From assembly GCF_000682735.1 (NCBI RefSeq), contig NZ_AWFD01000034.1, forward strand, positions 172,015-236,014: a DNA stretch of 64,000 nt, in the 5' to 3' direction. The stretch comes from Hyphomonas sp. CY54-11-8. GTDB taxonomy: Bacteria; Pseudomonadota; Alphaproteobacteria; Caulobacterales; Hyphomonadaceae. The position numbers and the translations under genes are program-made. Under the pieces are notes generated by a model, which worked only from the letters and a program-made list of their open reading frames with translations, was not told the origin of the DNA and ran no database searches. Of the stretch, positions 63,045-64,000 are shown piece after piece (within the stretch, counting starts at the first letter, position 1; every line of letters starts with the position of its first letter).

Positions 63045-64000
63045 ATGCGCAACGGCGGACGTATCGCGGCAGCCATCGACGTACTCTCAGACGTCCTGAA
63101 CCGCCACCAGCCGGTGAAATCTGCCGCGCGGGATTGGGGCAAACGGGCCCGCTATGCCGGCGCGAAAGACCGCGCCTGGGTCTCCGGCCTTGTGCTGGAT
63201 GCGCTGCGCAAGCGGAATTCCATCGCGCATGCCATGGGCGACGACAGCCCCCGCGGCCTGATCCTCGGCGCGCTGGCCCATGCCTGGGGCTGGAACATCC
63301 GTGAAATCGACGCGGCGATGGATGAGGAGCATGCGCCTTCGAAGCTGACGCTGCAGGAGCGCGAACGCCTCGTTATGGCGCCGGACCCGACCGCGCCGCC
63401 GCACGTGCAGGGCGACTATCCCGAATGGCTGGCGCCGCACCTGGCGCGTGTTTTCGGAGAAGAAGCGGCCGTTGAAGCGCAGGCCATGGCCGTGCGCGCC
63501 GATGTGGATTTGCGCGTCAACACGCTGAAAGTGGATACCGAAAAGGCCGCCGCGCCGCTGAAAAGCGCGAAAGCCGAGCCGTCAAAACTGCTCCACAATG
63601 CCTACCATATTCCGGCCCGTGATCCGTCCCAGCGCGAGGCGAGCCTTGAAAGCATTCCGGCCTATTCGAAAGGCTGGGTCGAAGTTCAGGACGCCGGATC
63701 CCAAATCGCGGCAGCGGCAGGCAACGCGCAGCCTGGTGAGCAGGTGCTGGACTATTGCGCCGGCGGCGGCGGCAAAACGCTCGCGCTGGCCGCCCAGATG
63801 CAGGGGAAGGGGCAGGTCTTCGCCTATGATATCGACGGGCGGAGGCTTTCCGCCCTGATCCCGCGCCTCAAACGTTCGGGCGCCCACAATGTTCAGCTCG
63901 TCCACCCGTCGGAGTCGACACAGCTGGAAGACCTGACCGGCCAGATGGACCTCGTCTTCGTCGACGCGCCCTGCACGGGCACCGGAACCTGGCGCCGCCG
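63045..64000 (+). CDS. RsmB/NOL1-type RNA (cytosine-5) methyltransferase (partial at window end)
   Basis: My translation from the ATG at 63045 (SD AAAGGAG) stays open for 318 codons to the window edge. The N-terminal NusB-like helical region of about 130 residues is followed by the methyltransferase core. VEVQDAGSQIAAAA lies near residue 221, the SAM motif LDYCAGGGGKTLALAA near 242, and motif IV DAPCTGTGTWRR with a Cys at the end. The second catalytic Cys is in the same family pattern or lies further on. The target (16S rRNA C967 or another site) cannot be set from the fragment. It is divergent from the acetyltransferase. Confidence 0.9.
   Translation, partial: MRNGGRIAAAIDVLSDVLNRHQPVKSAARDWGKRARYAGAKDRAWVSGLVLDALRKRNSIAHAMGDDSPRGLILGALAHAWGWNIREIDAAMDEEHAPSKLTLQERERLVMAPDPTAPPHVQGDYPEWLAPHLARVFGEEAAVEAQAMAVRADVDLRVNTLKVDTEKAAAPLKSAKAEPSKLLHNAYHIPARDPSQREASLESIPAYSKGWVEVQDAGSQIAAAAGNAQPGEQVLDYCAGGGGKTLALAAQMQGKGQVFAYDIDGRRLSALIPRLKRSGAHNVQLVHPSESTQLEDLTGQMDLVFVDAPCTGTGTWRR

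Overview
The window is about 64 kb of high-GC, gene-dense DNA from an alphaproteobacterium. The gene order tpiA / ppiD-trpE-trpG-trpD-trpC-lexA-(comEC)-gltX-gltA, the alphaproteobacterial-type LexA box (GTTC-N7-GTTC) and the short purQ-dependent PurL all fit that class. The overall content suggests the Caulobacterales/Hyphomonadaceae neighbourhood; that narrower placement is inference. I recognise no tRNA, rRNA, insertion sequence, integrase or CRISPR array.

Region 1 (1-10.9 kb, minus strand) is a polyunsaturated-fatty-acid-like (Pfa) megasynthase operon in the order enoyl reductase (pfaD), KS-AT-ACP-ACP-KR (pfaA-like), and KS-CLF-AT-DH... (pfaC-like, running off the left edge). The pfaA-like gene is split: its first reading frame ends at a TAG directly after the second ACP, and the ketoreductase continues in the -1 frame. 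The junction has a T_TTT_TTT heptamer, a 6-nt spacer and a strong hairpin, the layout of a programmed -1 ribosomal frameshift signal. This is the most interesting observation in the window, with the caveat that single-base indels also appear at two other loci.

Region 2 (11.4-23.7 kb) holds an SDR oxidoreductase, rpsD with a leader hairpin, a PPK2 kinase, two tandem secreted DUF2807 proteins, a divergent GlxA-type regulator and DJ-1/PfpI protein, rimO, a small membrane protein, and grxD and bolA separated by an M2 peptidase. An M28 peptidase and a frameshifted outer-membrane protein follow.

Region 3 (23.7-40.1 kb, mostly minus strand) is housekeeping: purL, a TonB-dependent receptor, an adenine/adenosine deaminase, a TPR-sulfotransferase, purQ, gltA, gltX, a decayed comEC fragment, lexA and trpCDGE. 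Region 4 (40.1-52.8 kb) carries ppiD, tpiA, secG, pyrG, an SDR, cfa, a photolyase, hldE, hspQ, ppx/gppA and rlmE.

Region 5 (52.8-64 kb) is more accessory: a sulfotransferase, a dodecin-like protein, a GFA-family protein, a Cys-rich lipoprotein, an indoleamine 2,3-dioxygenase-like protein with an unknown 60-70 kDa secreted partner, guaB, a GPH-family symporter, a frameshifted small gene, a GNAT-like acetyltransferase and the start of an RsmB-type RNA methyltransferase that runs off the right edge.
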